This document shows, piece by piece, positions 1 to 6,733 of a stretch of DNA of 10,210 bases. A model generated the notes under the pieces. That model saw only the letters and a program-made list of their open reading frames with translations, had not been told where the DNA came from and ran no database searches. The translations under genes were made by a program, and so were the position numbers. Source of the DNA: Legionellaceae bacterium (GTDB taxonomy: Bacteria > Pseudomonadota > Gammaproteobacteria > Legionellales > Legionellaceae); assembly GCA_023266075.1 (NCBI GenBank), contig JAHFRX010000045.1, positions 1 to 10,210 on the forward strand. Direction: 5' to 3'. The first letter of the stretch is position 1, and every line of letters starts with the position of its first letter.

Positions 1-236
1 TGTGTCACCAACAACCAGCTACGTCTTCGGCCCAGCTTAAATAAAGAAAAACGATCAAGAAAAGGTGCCCATAAAAAGCGATAACTATAAGGCAAACCAA
101 TCAAACTTAAAAACCCAACAGACATCAATGACAAACCATCACTTGAAAACCAGGCCTGTAGTGTCCCTGTGAGTAACGCCAGCGGAAGCCCCGATGAAAA
201 ACCCAACATGAAAATAATCAACAGGCGTTTATTCAT
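1..236 (-). CDS. ampG: AmpG-like muropeptide permease (MFS), N-terminal part, cut by left window edge
   Basis: Inner-membrane permease of the AmpG branch of the major facilitator superfamily. Family members bring anhydro-muropeptides released in cell-wall turnover back into the cytoplasm for recycling, and this links to beta-lactamase induction where AmpR/AmpC exist. I translated 78 codons from the ATG at 236. They show the AmpG N-terminal signature: FSSGLPLALLTGTLQAWF in the first membrane segment, then a second hydrophobic stretch ending SYRFLWAPFLDRF, and the basic loop LGRRRSW. This lines up with E. coli AmpG from about its residue 17, so the N-terminus is slightly shorter. The frame is also open upstream as far as a TGA near 315-317 but contains no better ATG. 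The start has only a weak ribosome site (AGG about 8 bases upstream). The gene follows mip on the same strand after a 90-base gap. The rest lies outside the window. Confidence 0.85.
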   Translation of the reverse strand, partial: MNKRLLIIFMLGFSSGLPLALLTGTLQAWFSSDGLSLMSVGFLSLIGLPYSYRFLWAPFLDRFSLFKLGRRRSWLLVT

Positions 237-255
237 TTCTGTACCTAGTACTACA

Positions 256-312
256 GTGTCTGTTGACAACTCACCGGGATGTGATTTTTTTGGATCAATC
301 GTCAGCAGACAC
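256..312. repeat. 12-base imperfect inverted repeat between mip and ampG
   Basis: The arm GTGTCTGTTGAC (256-267) matches the reverse complement of GTCAGCAGACAC (301-312) at 11 of 12 positions, with a 33-base spacer. In the direction mip and ampG are transcribed (minus) the odd pair is A-C; on the plus strand it would be a G-U wobble. No T-run follows on the minus strand, so it is not a standard terminator. It may be an mRNA stem between the two genes, a regulator site, or chance. Confidence 0.4.
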
Positions 313-326
313 TCGTTTCAGTAAAA

Positions 327-1055
327 TCACTTCTTGGTATCGATCAAATGTACATTGAAAATCAATGTTTCATTTGGACCAATCATGCCACCGACATTAC
401 GCGGACCATACGCTAAATTCGCTGGAACATACACCTCCCACGTTGAGCCAACAGGCATCAATTGTAGAGCCTCAGTCCAACCTGGAATCACTTGTGACAC
501 TTTAAAAGTGGCTGGCTTGCCTGATTTTTCTGTACTATCAAACACGGTGCCATTAATCAATTTACCAGTATATTCAACAGTCACAGTGTCTTCTTTACCT
601 GGTTTTTGCCCATTACCTGCAGTCAGTATTTTATATTGCAAACCACTAGACAGCGTCACCACACCTGGCTTTGCTTTGTTTATTTTTAAAAAAGCATCTC
701 CTGCTGATTTATTTTCTACCGCAAGTTTATCCATTTCCGCAACGCGTTTTGCCATCATTTTCTTTTGGAAATCGTCTAGCGCTTCTTTCATTTGTTGGTC
801 TGTTAACAACATTTTCTGACCACTTAGGCCATCCACAACGCCTTTTGAAAAAATAGGAGGGCTAATTTCAATACCTTGACGCTTCAGATGCTTTCCTAAA
901 TCAACACCAATACTGTAAGACACTTTCTCCTGGTCCGTAGAAAGCGTCATGTCAGATGAAGCTGACGCAGGCACTGCAGATTTATCCATTGCATCTTGAG
1001 CCCAAGCTGTAGAAAGCGTTAAACCCATCACACAAGCTATCCATTTCATTTTCAT
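327..1055 (-). CDS. mip: Mip-type FKBP peptidyl-prolyl cis-trans isomerase, exported
   Basis: Exported peptidyl-prolyl isomerase of the FKBP class that speeds cis-trans isomerisation of proline bonds in periplasmic or surface proteins. In Legionella the orthologue (macrophage infectivity potentiator) forms homodimers through its N-terminal helices and aids infection of host cells. Residues 1-19 form a signal peptide with a likely cut after AWA (19/20). Residues about 20-37 are a small, polar, low-complexity linker, longer than I recall for Legionella Mip. The FKBP_N dimerisation and long-helix region covers about 38-130, and the FKBP domain about 135-240. Typical active-site residues are present: Y162, F172, D173, V189-I190, W193, Y216 and F233, with the motifs VEYTGKLINGTVFDST and GWTEALQLMPVGS. 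The first ATG (1055) is preferred because GAGGA lies at proper spacing in front of it; a second ATG two codons in is too far away. Total length of 242 aa is close to Legionella Mip (about 233). I found no convincing promoter in the 127-base gap to xseA. Confidence 0.97.
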   Translation of the reverse strand: MKMKWIACVMGLTLSTAWAQDAMDKSAVPASASSDMTLSTDQEKVSYSIGVDLGKHLKRQGIEISPPIFSKGVVDGLSGQKMLLTDQQMKEALDDFQKKMMAKRVAEMDKLAVENKSAGDAFLKINKAKPGVVTLSSGLQYKILTAGNGQKPGKEDTVTVEYTGKLINGTVFDSTEKSGKPATFKVSQVIPGWTEALQLMPVGSTWEVYVPANLAYGPRNVGGMIGPNETLIFNVHLIDTKK

Positions 1056-1136
1056 GTTGTTTTCCTCATTAAAAAATTGTTCGTCATATTCTGCCTAAGT
1101 TTAACTTGGATTACTAGTCAATTAGAGGTAAAGTTT

Positions 1137-1235
1137 ATGCAATATTTATCTTTTTTAACAGACTCTCCTTTTAATTTTTTTGATGACAACTATTATGCCA
1201 ACAGAGCGCCGTATCCTCAGTGTCACCGAACTTAA
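1137..1235 (+). CDS. possible 32-codon leader ORF overlapping the xseA start
   Basis: A short ORF runs from ATG 1137 to TAA 1233-1235, beginning MQYLSFLTDSPF and ending YPQCHRT. It has a good ribosome site (AGAGG at 1124-1128, 8 bases before the ATG), better than anything in front of xseA itself. It lies in another frame and overlaps the candidate xseA starts at 1183 and 1195, so it could couple or restrain xseA translation. I do not recognise the peptide. Its frame meets that of xseA across a run of seven Ts (1175-1181); a one-base change there would turn it into an N-terminal extension of XseA. It may also be a chance ORF. Confidence 0.3.
   Translation: MQYLSFLTDSPFNFFDDNYYANRAPYPQCHRT
1170..1175 (+). 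promoter_or_regulatory. possible -10 box for leaderless xseA transcription
   Basis: TTTAAT matches TATAAT at 5 of 6 positions and ends 7 bases before the ATG at 1183, so a transcript from it would start at or next to that ATG. This would explain why no Shine-Dalgarno sequence precedes xseA. There is no good -35 box at the right distance, and the area is T-rich, so a chance match is likely. Confidence 0.2.
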
Positions 1236-2388
1236 TCGCGTCGTACGCACGTGCCTCGAAGACTTAGGGACTATCGCTATTGAAGGTGAACTTTCTAATG
1301 TTACTCAAGCCTCGTCGGGGCACTATTACTTCACTTTAAAAGACAAACAAGCTCAACTCCGTTGTGCTTTCTTTAAAAATCGTCATACCTACAATATGCC
1401 TAAAATTGAGAATGGTCAGCATATTATTGCAGAAGGTCGACTCAGTCTTTATGAAGCACGTGGTGATTATCAGTTAATTATTGAGTCGATTGAAAAAGCG
1501 GGCATGGGTGAATTATATCGTGCGTTTCAACGACTTAAAATAAAGCTCGAGGCCTTAGGTTTATTTGACACATCGCGAAAAAAACCTATTCCAAAACATA
1601 TTCAACATATTGGGATCATCACGTCCCCTATTGGTGCAGCACTCCATGATATGATGACAACCATCAAAAGACGCCATCCCTTAGCTCAAACTTATTTATA
1701 TCCCAGTGAGGTTCAAGGTGAACAAGCCTCAATGCAGTTAATTCGAGCCATAGAAAAAGCGAACCAAGATAAGAACTGCGATGTTATTCTGCTCGCACGC
1801 GGTGGTGGAAGCTTAGAGGACTTGTGGCCTTTTAATCAAGCGTCTCTGGCGTATGCCATTGCAAACAGTGCGATTCCTATCATAACAGGGATTGGACACG
1901 AAACGGATTTCACCATCGCCGATTTCGTAGCAGATTTTCGCGCTGCAACACCGACCGCGGCAGCCGAAAGTGTTACACCTGATTGGCAAGAACTGGTACT
2001 ACAATTTGAGAACCTATTAAAACGTTTCAAACTTGCAACACACCGTTATCTTTCAGATCAACAGCGCAAGCTCAAATTTTATCAGCAACGACTACCGTCA
2101 CCTCAACGTCAGCTCGACATGCAATCACAAACACTCGATCATTTACTAGGTCATCTGAAAAAAAATATTGAAACGTTACGACAACACCATCAACATCGCT
2201 ATAACGTTATCATCGAGGTCATGCACACGTTGAGTCCACTGAACACACTCAATCGTGGTTATGCCATAGCCACGTATCGTGGGCATGTACTCACACATCA
2301 TCAAGAAGTAGTGCTTGGCAACACACTGACATTACAATTAAAAATAGGTAAACTGTGTTGTAAAATTGTAGAAGACATCACTGAGTGA
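1183..2388 (+). CDS. xseA: exodeoxyribonuclease VII large subunit
   Basis: Catalytic large subunit of exonuclease VII, a cytoplasmic nuclease that degrades single-stranded DNA from both ends and works with several copies of the small subunit XseB, which is not in this window. Numbering from the ATG at 1183 (401 aa), the N-terminal OB-fold covers about 10-105 (ILSVTELNR, EGELSNVTQ, GHYYFTLKD) and the catalytic domain follows. Conserved motifs are RGGGSLEDLWPFN (about 206-218), GHETDFTIADFVAD (about 238-251) and ATPTAAAE. A coiled-coil stretch occupies about 270-350, and the conserved tail LNRGYAI closes the protein. It is some 55 residues shorter than E. coli XseA (456), mainly in the coiled-coil part, which varies in this family. 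The start is uncertain: TTG 1180, ATG 1183 and ATG 1195 are in frame and none has a Shine-Dalgarno sequence. ATG 1195 (397 aa, MPTERRILSV) matches the usual N-terminal length best. It heads a probable operon with the rhomboid gene 19 bases downstream. Confidence 0.95.
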   Translation: MTTIMPTERRILSVTELNRVVRTCLEDLGTIAIEGELSNVTQASSGHYYFTLKDKQAQLRCAFFKNRHTYNMPKIENGQHIIAEGRLSLYEARGDYQLIIESIEKAGMGELYRAFQRLKIKLEALGLFDTSRKKPIPKHIQHIGIITSPIGAALHDMMTTIKRRHPLAQTYLYPSEVQGEQASMQLIRAIEKANQDKNCDVILLARGGGSLEDLWPFNQASLAYAIANSAIPIITGIGHETDFTIADFVADFRAATPTAAAESVTPDWQELVLQFENLLKRFKLATHRYLSDQQRKLKFYQQRLPSPQRQLDMQSQTLDHLLGHLKKNIETLRQHHQHRYNVIIEVMHTLSPLNTLNRGYAIATYRGHVLTHHQEVVLGNTLTLQLKIGKLCCKIVEDITE

Positions 2389-2407
2389 AAAACTGGGACA
2401 CGCGTTA

Positions 2408-2992
2408 ATGCTAGATAATCTTAATCAAAGCTTACAGCTCATTATACAACAAACAGAACAAAATGAGATGACGCTTCTATGGATTGTCGGCATCTTATGG
2501 GGTACTTTTATACTCACTCGTTTCTTTCAGCCACTACTTTATCTGGGCGTGATCCCTCGTACAAAACTGGGTTTACTGGGTATCTTCTTTGCACCATTTT
2601 TGCATGCTAATTTTAATCATTTATTCTACAATACGATTCCACTGCTCGTTTTAAGTGATTTTTTACTCGTCCATGGGCTATATTACTTTTTTTTAATCAC
2701 TATTAGTATTATCATACTGGGCGGCTTTCTACTGTGGATATTTGGAAAAAACGGAATACATATTGGTGCAAGTGGCCTTATCACGGGTTACTGGGCCGTT
2801 CTCATCAGCAATATTTATGAACAAGGAACGTTAACTGCCATTTTGCTTGGATGCACGGCATTATACGCTTTCGCAGGAATATTCTTCGGCATTTTTCCAA
2901 GAGAGCGTGGTGTGTCATGGGAAGGACACTTATTTGGGTTAGTTGCAGGAGTGTGCACCGTTTTTTTAATAAAGACCCAGAGTTTACTTTAA
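2408..2992 (+). CDS. rhomboid-family intramembrane serine protease
   Basis: Integral membrane protein of the rhomboid family. Active members cut transmembrane segments of other proteins inside the lipid bilayer with a Ser-His dyad. Both catalytic residues are visible: S122 in GASG (120-123) and H174 in SWEGHLFG. The accessory motif HANFNHLFYN (66-75) supplies the oxyanion-hole Asn (N75) and conserved histidines. About six or seven hydrophobic segments can be seen, starting at about residue 22 after a short polar N-terminus. At 194 aa it is the compact core form without the cytoplasmic domain of E. coli GlpG. The start at 2408 has a weak GGGA in front of it; an internal ATG (2468, M21) would lose only the polar leader. 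It lies 19 bases after xseA and 13 bases before the next gene, so the three are probably co-transcribed. Its substrate cannot be inferred from the sequence. Confidence 0.9.
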   Translation: MLDNLNQSLQLIIQQTEQNEMTLLWIVGILWGTFILTRFFQPLLYLGVIPRTKLGLLGIFFAPFLHANFNHLFYNTIPLLVLSDFLLVHGLYYFFLITISIIILGGFLLWIFGKNGIHIGASGLITGYWAVLISNIYEQGTLTAILLGCTALYAFAGIFFGIFPRERGVSWEGHLFGLVAGVCTVFLIKTQSLL

Positions 2993-3005
2993 TTTCGAGA
3001 AATCT

Positions 3006-3554
3006 ATGTTCACATTTTGGTACCCTGAGCGTTTCAATACGTTAAAAAAAGAATTTCAAAATCACATCGACGAACAAAAAATAGAAGTCAACAAAAAAAA
3101 CAGTCTAGATTTACTGCAATTAACAGACAGCGCAGAATGTTTTCTACACGGCATCGACATTCTCATGAATTTAGCGTATTGGACGCATCACGTAGAAGAT
3201 GTGACAGAGTTGCTCGCACAAGCTAAAGATTGTTATGTTGATCAAAATAACGAGGCAATCACTAAAATGCGCACTGTATTTCAGCATATTTTCAATCATC
3301 AACACTTTCATACACAATTGAATGCGCATCTCGCTCAATATGCATTATGCACGGTCATCGGTTTTTCTAGTCTTTCTACCACCACACCTTTTCCTATGTT
3401 ACACACTTATTTACTGTATCGAGGTCTCGTGGGATTGGGTTGCAATTACATGGCAAGACTCAATACAACACGCGATGACATCCAAGAATTTATTCGATGC
3501 ATTGAACTCATACAGCCACATGATAACGAAGCGATTGCTTCATTATTTACCTAG
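3006..3554 (+). CDS. uncharacterised 182-residue His-rich protein
   Basis: I do not recognise this protein. It has 182 aa with 11 histidines and 5 cysteines, including the clusters WTHHVED and NHQHFHTQLNAH in the middle. The N-terminal third is charged and probably helical (TLKKEFQNHIDEQK). Two moderately hydrophobic stretches, around ALCTVIGFSSL and LHTYLLYRGLVGLG, are too short or polar to be confident membrane spans. There is no signal peptide. The start at 3006 has only a weak GAGA about 7 bases upstream. It follows the rhomboid gene by 13 bases on the same strand, so it is probably the last gene of the xseA operon. Continuous codon structure and operon position support it as real. The histidines could bind metal, but no known motif such as HExxH or an HD pattern is visible. 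Confidence 0.7.
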   Translation: MFTFWYPERFNTLKKEFQNHIDEQKIEVNKKNSLDLLQLTDSAECFLHGIDILMNLAYWTHHVEDVTELLAQAKDCYVDQNNEAITKMRTVFQHIFNHQHFHTQLNAHLAQYALCTVIGFSSLSTTTPFPMLHTYLLYRGLVGLGCNYMARLNTTRDDIQEFIRCIELIQPHDNEAIASLFT

Positions 3555-3606
3555 CGTTCATAGCAAATTTCAGAAATTATCGTTGTTTTTCAAGCTCAAT
3601 TGCATC

Positions 3607-3757
3607 TGTGGATAACTTTTGTAGTGTCACTTAGTCAATTTGGACTAACAACCAACAACATTTTTATAACTGATTGAATTTTAAATGTTTTTTTGTTGTC
3701 AATGATCTTATAAAAAAAATCATTATCCACAAAAACTGTGAATAACTCTGTGTATAT
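3607..3757. other. cluster of DnaA boxes with AT-rich stretch (oriC-like or DnaA-binding locus)
   Basis: The 250-base gap between two converging genes holds two perfect DnaA boxes in opposite orientations: TGTGGATAA (3607-3615) and TTATCCACA (3723-3731). Two near matches follow at once: TGTGAATAA (3737-3745) and TGTGTATAT (3749-3757), whose starts are 12 bases apart. Between the outer boxes, about 3654-3724 is extremely AT-rich with T and A runs, like a DNA unwinding element. One GATC is seen at 3704-3707. Boxes plus an AT-rich element are the hallmarks of a bacterial origin. However, dnaA, mnmG and rpmH are not nearby, Dam sites are few, and the flanking genes point toward the site rather than away. 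A DnaA-titrating or regulatory locus is the main alternative. Confidence 0.5.
3631..3648. repeat. small 6-bp inverted repeat in the DnaA-box gap
   Basis: TTAGTC (3631-3636) and GACTAA (3643-3648) are exact reverse complements around a 6-base loop. No T-run follows on either strand, so it does not look like a terminator. It lies between the first DnaA box and the AT-rich stretch. Confidence 0.3.
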
Positions 3758-3775
3758 GCGGGTAAATGCTTTGAA

Positions 3776-3799
3776 AAGTCAGCACTATAAGGGCTGCTT
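3776..3799 (-). terminator. weak possible terminator after lipA
   Basis: Read on the minus strand, AAGCAGC pairs with GCTGACTT (one bulged base) around a 9-base loop and is followed by a few Ts. It starts 5 bases after the lipA stop, where the end of the accA-tilS-PAP2-lipA transcript would be expected. The stem is short and the T-run is poor, so the call is tentative. Confidence 0.3.
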
Positions 3800-3804
3800 A
3801 TAAA

Positions 3805-4797
3805 TCACTCAGAAGATAACCCAAGGTTATCCCGCTTAAAGACACGATCAGCACGATAACTTGATCGCACAAAGGGCCCTGAGGCCACTTCAAAAAAGCC
3901 TTTTTGTAATCCTATTTCGCGCAACGCGTTAAACTCTTCCGGCGTGACATAGCGCACAACCGGTAAATGATATTTCGTTGGCTGAAGGTACTGGCCTAAC
4001 GTAAGAATATCGACGTTGACACGACGCATATCGTCCATCGCTTGTAAAACTTCATCGAACGTTTCACCTAACCCAAGCATTAAACTCGTCTTCGTTAACA
4101 CCGCAGGACGATATTGTTTTGCATGCGCCAAAACATTCAATGTTTGCCAATAGCCTGCGCGATTATCACGTACTGGATGTGTTAACCGCTCGACTGTTTC
4201 TACATTTTGCGCAAATACATCTAAATCACAATCTAACAAAATCTCAACATGTGCGTGCACACCTTGAAAATCAGGTGTCAATACCTCCACCCTCGTATGC
4301 GGTGAATGTGCTTTAATTGCCATAACAGTCTTTGCATAGTGCTTTGCGCCACCATCTGACAAATCATCACGATTCACAGACGTCAAAACCACATAATCCA
4401 AATCCATTAATTTGACGGTACGTGCCGCATTCTCAGGCTCATCTTGATCTAACCAACCGTTCGGGTTTCCCGTATCCACAGCGCAAAATCGACAAGCACG
4501 AGTACACACCGCTCCCATCAACATAATTGTTGCTGTACCATGCGACCAACACTCAGCAATATTGGGGCATTTTGCCTCTTCACACACGGTCGATAGACGA
4601 TGCTCATGCACAACTGACTTTACTTTAACATAATTCGGATCAACAGCATTCACCATCTTAAGCCACGCCGGTTTTGGAAGACGAACATTCGTTGATTCAG
4701 TCGACTTGATACCATCTTTAATCGCAACAATCCCTGAAGATGTCGTATATTTTTTCCCACTTTCCACAACAACCGGAATCTGACTTAACTTACTCAT
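3805..4797 (-). CDS. lipA: lipoyl synthase, radical SAM enzyme
   Basis: Radical S-adenosylmethionine enzyme that inserts two sulfur atoms into octanoyl groups bound to lipoyl domains (pyruvate and 2-oxoglutarate dehydrogenase E2 subunits, glycine cleavage H protein), making the lipoyl cofactor. Both iron-sulfur motifs are present, numbered from the ATG at 4797 (330 aa): the auxiliary cluster CEEAKCPNIAEC (C72, C77, C83) and the radical SAM CTRACRFC (C98, C102, C105). The C-terminal RSSY motif, which gives the serine ligand of the auxiliary cluster, is also there. Length is close to E. coli LipA (321). I prefer ATG 4797 over the in-frame GTG at 4803 because TAGG lies 5 bases before the ATG but would touch the GTG. 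The start overlaps the end of the PAP2 gene by 8 bases, suggesting coupled translation. It is the last gene of the accA operon. lipB, often its partner, is not in the window. Confidence 0.97.
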   Translation of the reverse strand: MSKLSQIPVVVESGKKYTTSSGIVAIKDGIKSTESTNVRLPKPAWLKMVNAVDPNYVKVKSVVHEHRLSTVCEEAKCPNIAECWSHGTATIMLMGAVCTRACRFCAVDTGNPNGWLDQDEPENAARTVKLMDLDYVVLTSVNRDDLSDGGAKHYAKTVMAIKAHSPHTRVEVLTPDFQGVHAHVEILLDCDLDVFAQNVETVERLTHPVRDNRAGYWQTLNVLAHAKQYRPAVLTKTSLMLGLGETFDEVLQAMDDMRRVNVDILTLGQYLQPTKYHLPVVRYVTPEEFNALREIGLQKGFFEVASGPFVRSSYRADRVFKRDNLGLSSE

Positions 4798-5458
4798 GCA
4801 CACCTACTGTGATACTATGTCGTTGTACTAATTTAAAGTATTGATAACGCTTTAAGATAAGCGCTATCACGCCAACTTCTATCAATGCCAAAAACGATGC
4901 CGTCATGACATCACTCATAAAATGCTTTAAGAGTAAAATGCGAGTTGCCACAATACAAAGTGCAAGCATTATAAAAGTAAACACGCGTTTTGGAAACAAT
5001 ATAGACAATCCAAAAGCAAGTCCCATCACTGTTGTCGTATGTCCTGAGGGAAGTGACCAATACATTGACTGAGAATGAAACCCAAAGAAACCATAGAGAC
5101 CCTCTTGCAAGAATAACTCAGGGCGTGCACGTCCCAATAAGACTTTTAAAATCAAACAAATTAAGTTAGGAATCAACACACATACCGTTAAAAACCAAGC
5201 ACGTTCCTCCCAAAGCTGCTTTGGCTTAATATAACGGAAAATTAACGCGATACTCACAAGACAACATAGCACAAATGAGCTTTCACCCAGTAACGTCAAA
5301 CTCCTCAAGAACGCAAATTTTTCTTGAAAATGATGATGGTAAATCCATAATGTCAATGGCTTATCAAGATAGTAATACACGAGCACCACAAGAAATAAAT
5401 AAGCCAAAATTCTTCGAGATGTACTCATCGATAAAAATAATCGCTCAAACGATATCAT
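4790..5458 (-). CDS. PAP2-family membrane phosphatase
   Basis: Integral membrane acid phosphatase of the PAP2 superfamily. Members remove phosphate from lipid phosphates such as undecaprenyl pyrophosphate, phosphatidylglycerol phosphate or phosphatidic acid, or act on lipid A. The three family motifs are complete. Numbered from ATG 5458 (222 aa), motif 1 is KVLLGRARP (K105, R112, P113), motif 2 is PSGH (S138, G139, H140) and motif 3 is RILLLKHFMSD (R173, H179, D183). Five or six hydrophobic spans are visible, with the motifs on loops that would face the periplasm. The frame is open further upstream to 5509, but I chose 5458 because a strong AAAGGAG lies 8 bases before it, whereas the longer form would overlap tilS by 65 bases. 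The chosen start overlaps the tilS stop by 14 bases. Its substrate cannot be told from sequence; undecaprenyl pyrophosphate recycling is one plausible role. Confidence 0.9.
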   Translation of the reverse strand: MISFERLFLSMSTSRRILAYLFLVVLVYYYLDKPLTLWIYHHHFQEKFAFLRSLTLLGESSFVLCCLVSIALIFRYIKPKQLWEERAWFLTVCVLIPNLICLILKVLLGRARPELFLQEGLYGFFGFHSQSMYWSLPSGHTTTVMGLAFGLSILFPKRVFTFIMLALCIVATRILLLKHFMSDVMTASFLALIEVGVIALILKRYQYFKLVQRHSITVGVHE

Positions 5459-6731
5459 CCTGATGTCTCCTTTCAATTTGATAAATATAAGGTGCCCTGG
5501 CGTCATCATAGGGGTCGCGCATTAAAAAGTCCACAGCACAAACAAGCTCATTATCGACATAAATCAAAGGAATATGTGAACGTAACCACGGTGCAACACA
5601 ATGTGCTTGAAATAATTTTTTTAAAAGATGCGTACATTGATGAACCCTTAACGTTTCACCGCCCACGCGATAACGGACTTCGACTAGACGACCCGGTGGA
5701 ATATAAACACCATGTGTAGCAGGACGCGCAATCAAAACCTCATGCATACAGAGTGCTAACGGCGCAGGGAAATTGGACCAAACTTGCGGTGTCTCTTGTT
5801 TTTCTTCTTGTGAAGTCATATAAAGACAGCCCGCATAGCGCTTAACACTATATTGACCTCCCCAAGCTACAACAGGTGATCTATCCATCGCTGCATAAAT
5901 AACTTCGTGTACCATTCGACGACATGTCGCTGTATTTGGAACTTGTATATTTAGACGGTGTAGCCACGTGATCAGGATGTTTATCAATCGTGCATCACTG
6001 AGGTGCAATAAATCCTGGTATGGCAAAGTCGTTGAAGCATGTCGAAGTGCAGGACAATCTATTTCAGCCAAAGCATAGAGATTCTGTTGTGCTTCTTGAA
6101 GATGGCTTGTGCATTCAGCAATCTTTTTATTAACGTTGGGCCATCGTTGTTGTAGCAAAGGAAAAACCATATGCCGTAGATAGTTTCGTGAAAAATATTG
6201 ATTTTCATTACTCTCATCCTCGACCCAATCCAATTGATGCGTAAGCGCATAAGCTTTGATTTCTTCCCGTGAATACTGCAACAAAGGTCGACACAATGTA
6301 CCTATACTAAAAGCAGTCTCTTCAAGCATCCCAGCTAAACCTTTTAACCCAGTACCTCGCATCAGGTGTAAAAGAAGTGTTTCCGCAGCATCATCCTCGT
6401 GATGTCCAAGAAGTAGGCAACTTTGTGTTGATAACTGTGCCTTGAATACCGCATAGCGCTTAAGACGCGCATCCGCTTCAATATTTTGCACTGCATTCAC
6501 TTCTACACAATACGTCGATAAAGGAATACCCAACGTCTGACACAACACCTCACAGTGTTGCTGCCAGGTCTTTGCATGTGGACTCAAGCCATGATTGACA
6601 TGAATAGCGCGTGTTTTTTGATGCAACACCTGCGTACTTGCGACAAGATGCAATAATACGGTCGAATCCAAGCCACCGCTTAATCCTACGATCAATGTTT
6701 CATAATTCGCTAGCAAATCAACTTTTAGCAA
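5445..6731 (-). CDS. tilS: tRNA(Ile)-lysidine synthase
   Basis: Cytoplasmic ATP-dependent enzyme that joins lysine to C34 of the CAU anticodon of a minor tRNA-Ile, switching it from methionine to isoleucine identity and to AUA decoding. It is normally essential. The N-terminal PP-loop ATPase domain has SGGLDS at 18-23, VNHGLSP at 45-51, GHHEDDAAET at 109-118 and RGTGLKGLAG at 125-134. The middle domain contains RNYLRHMVFPLL. The C-terminal TilS domain (about 340-428) has the recognisable HLLKKLFQ and PWLRSHIPLIYV stretch. At 428 aa it is about the E. coli length. There is no in-frame ATG near the N-terminus; the best start is TTG 6731, two bases after the accA stop, with only weak ribosome-site character, so translation probably depends on ribosomes finishing accA. 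TTG 6716 is an alternative but would crowd the first beta strand before the PP-loop. Confidence 0.95.
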   Translation of the reverse strand: MLKVDLLANYETLIVGLSGGLDSTVLLHLVASTQVLHQKTRAIHVNHGLSPHAKTWQQHCEVLCQTLGIPLSTYCVEVNAVQNIEADARLKRYAVFKAQLSTQSCLLLGHHEDDAAETLLLHLMRGTGLKGLAGMLEETAFSIGTLCRPLLQYSREEIKAYALTHQLDWVEDESNENQYFSRNYLRHMVFPLLQQRWPNVNKKIAECTSHLQEAQQNLYALAEIDCPALRHASTTLPYQDLLHLSDARLINILITWLHRLNIQVPNTATCRRMVHEVIYAAMDRSPVVAWGGQYSVKRYAGCLYMTSQEEKQETPQVWSNFPAPLALCMHEVLIARPATHGVYIPPGRLVEVRYRVGGETLRVHQCTHLLKKLFQAHCVAPWLRSHIPLIYVDNELVCAVDFLMRDPYDDARAPYIYQIERRHQDDIV

Positions 6732-6733
6732 TG

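Noticed and set aside
334..819. Long plus-strand ORF (161 codons) opposite mip
   Set aside because: It is the antisense shadow of mip, whose protein is unmistakable; the plus-strand product resembles no protein I know and has no ribosome site.
1106..1134. TTGGAT and TAAAGT with 17-base spacing as an xseA promoter
   Set aside because: Only 3/6 and 4/6 matches, and the implied start site would fall inside the small ORF, losing its ribosome site; too weak to list as a feature.
3322..3615. 97-codon ORF in another frame overlapping the end of the 182-residue gene
   Set aside because: Its product is rich in Trp, Cys and Phe, as typical of shadow frames, and it has no ribosome site. The main frame is better supported by operon spacing. 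I considered a frameshifted extension but saw no reason for it.
3701..3724. AATGAT ... ATCATT inverted repeat as a terminator for the plus-strand operon
   Set aside because: The stem is AT-only, 6 bases with a 12-base loop, and no T-run follows; it is more simply part of the AT-rich stretch.
3555..3804. A dif-like recombination site, considered because genes converge here as near a terminus
   Set aside because: I saw no 28-base dif-like pair of XerC/XerD half-sites by eye.
5459..5509. Longer N-terminus of the PAP2 protein beginning at 5509
   Set aside because: It would overlap tilS by 65 bases, while a strong AAAGGAG site precedes the ATG at 5458, which also places the first membrane span near the N-terminus as usual.
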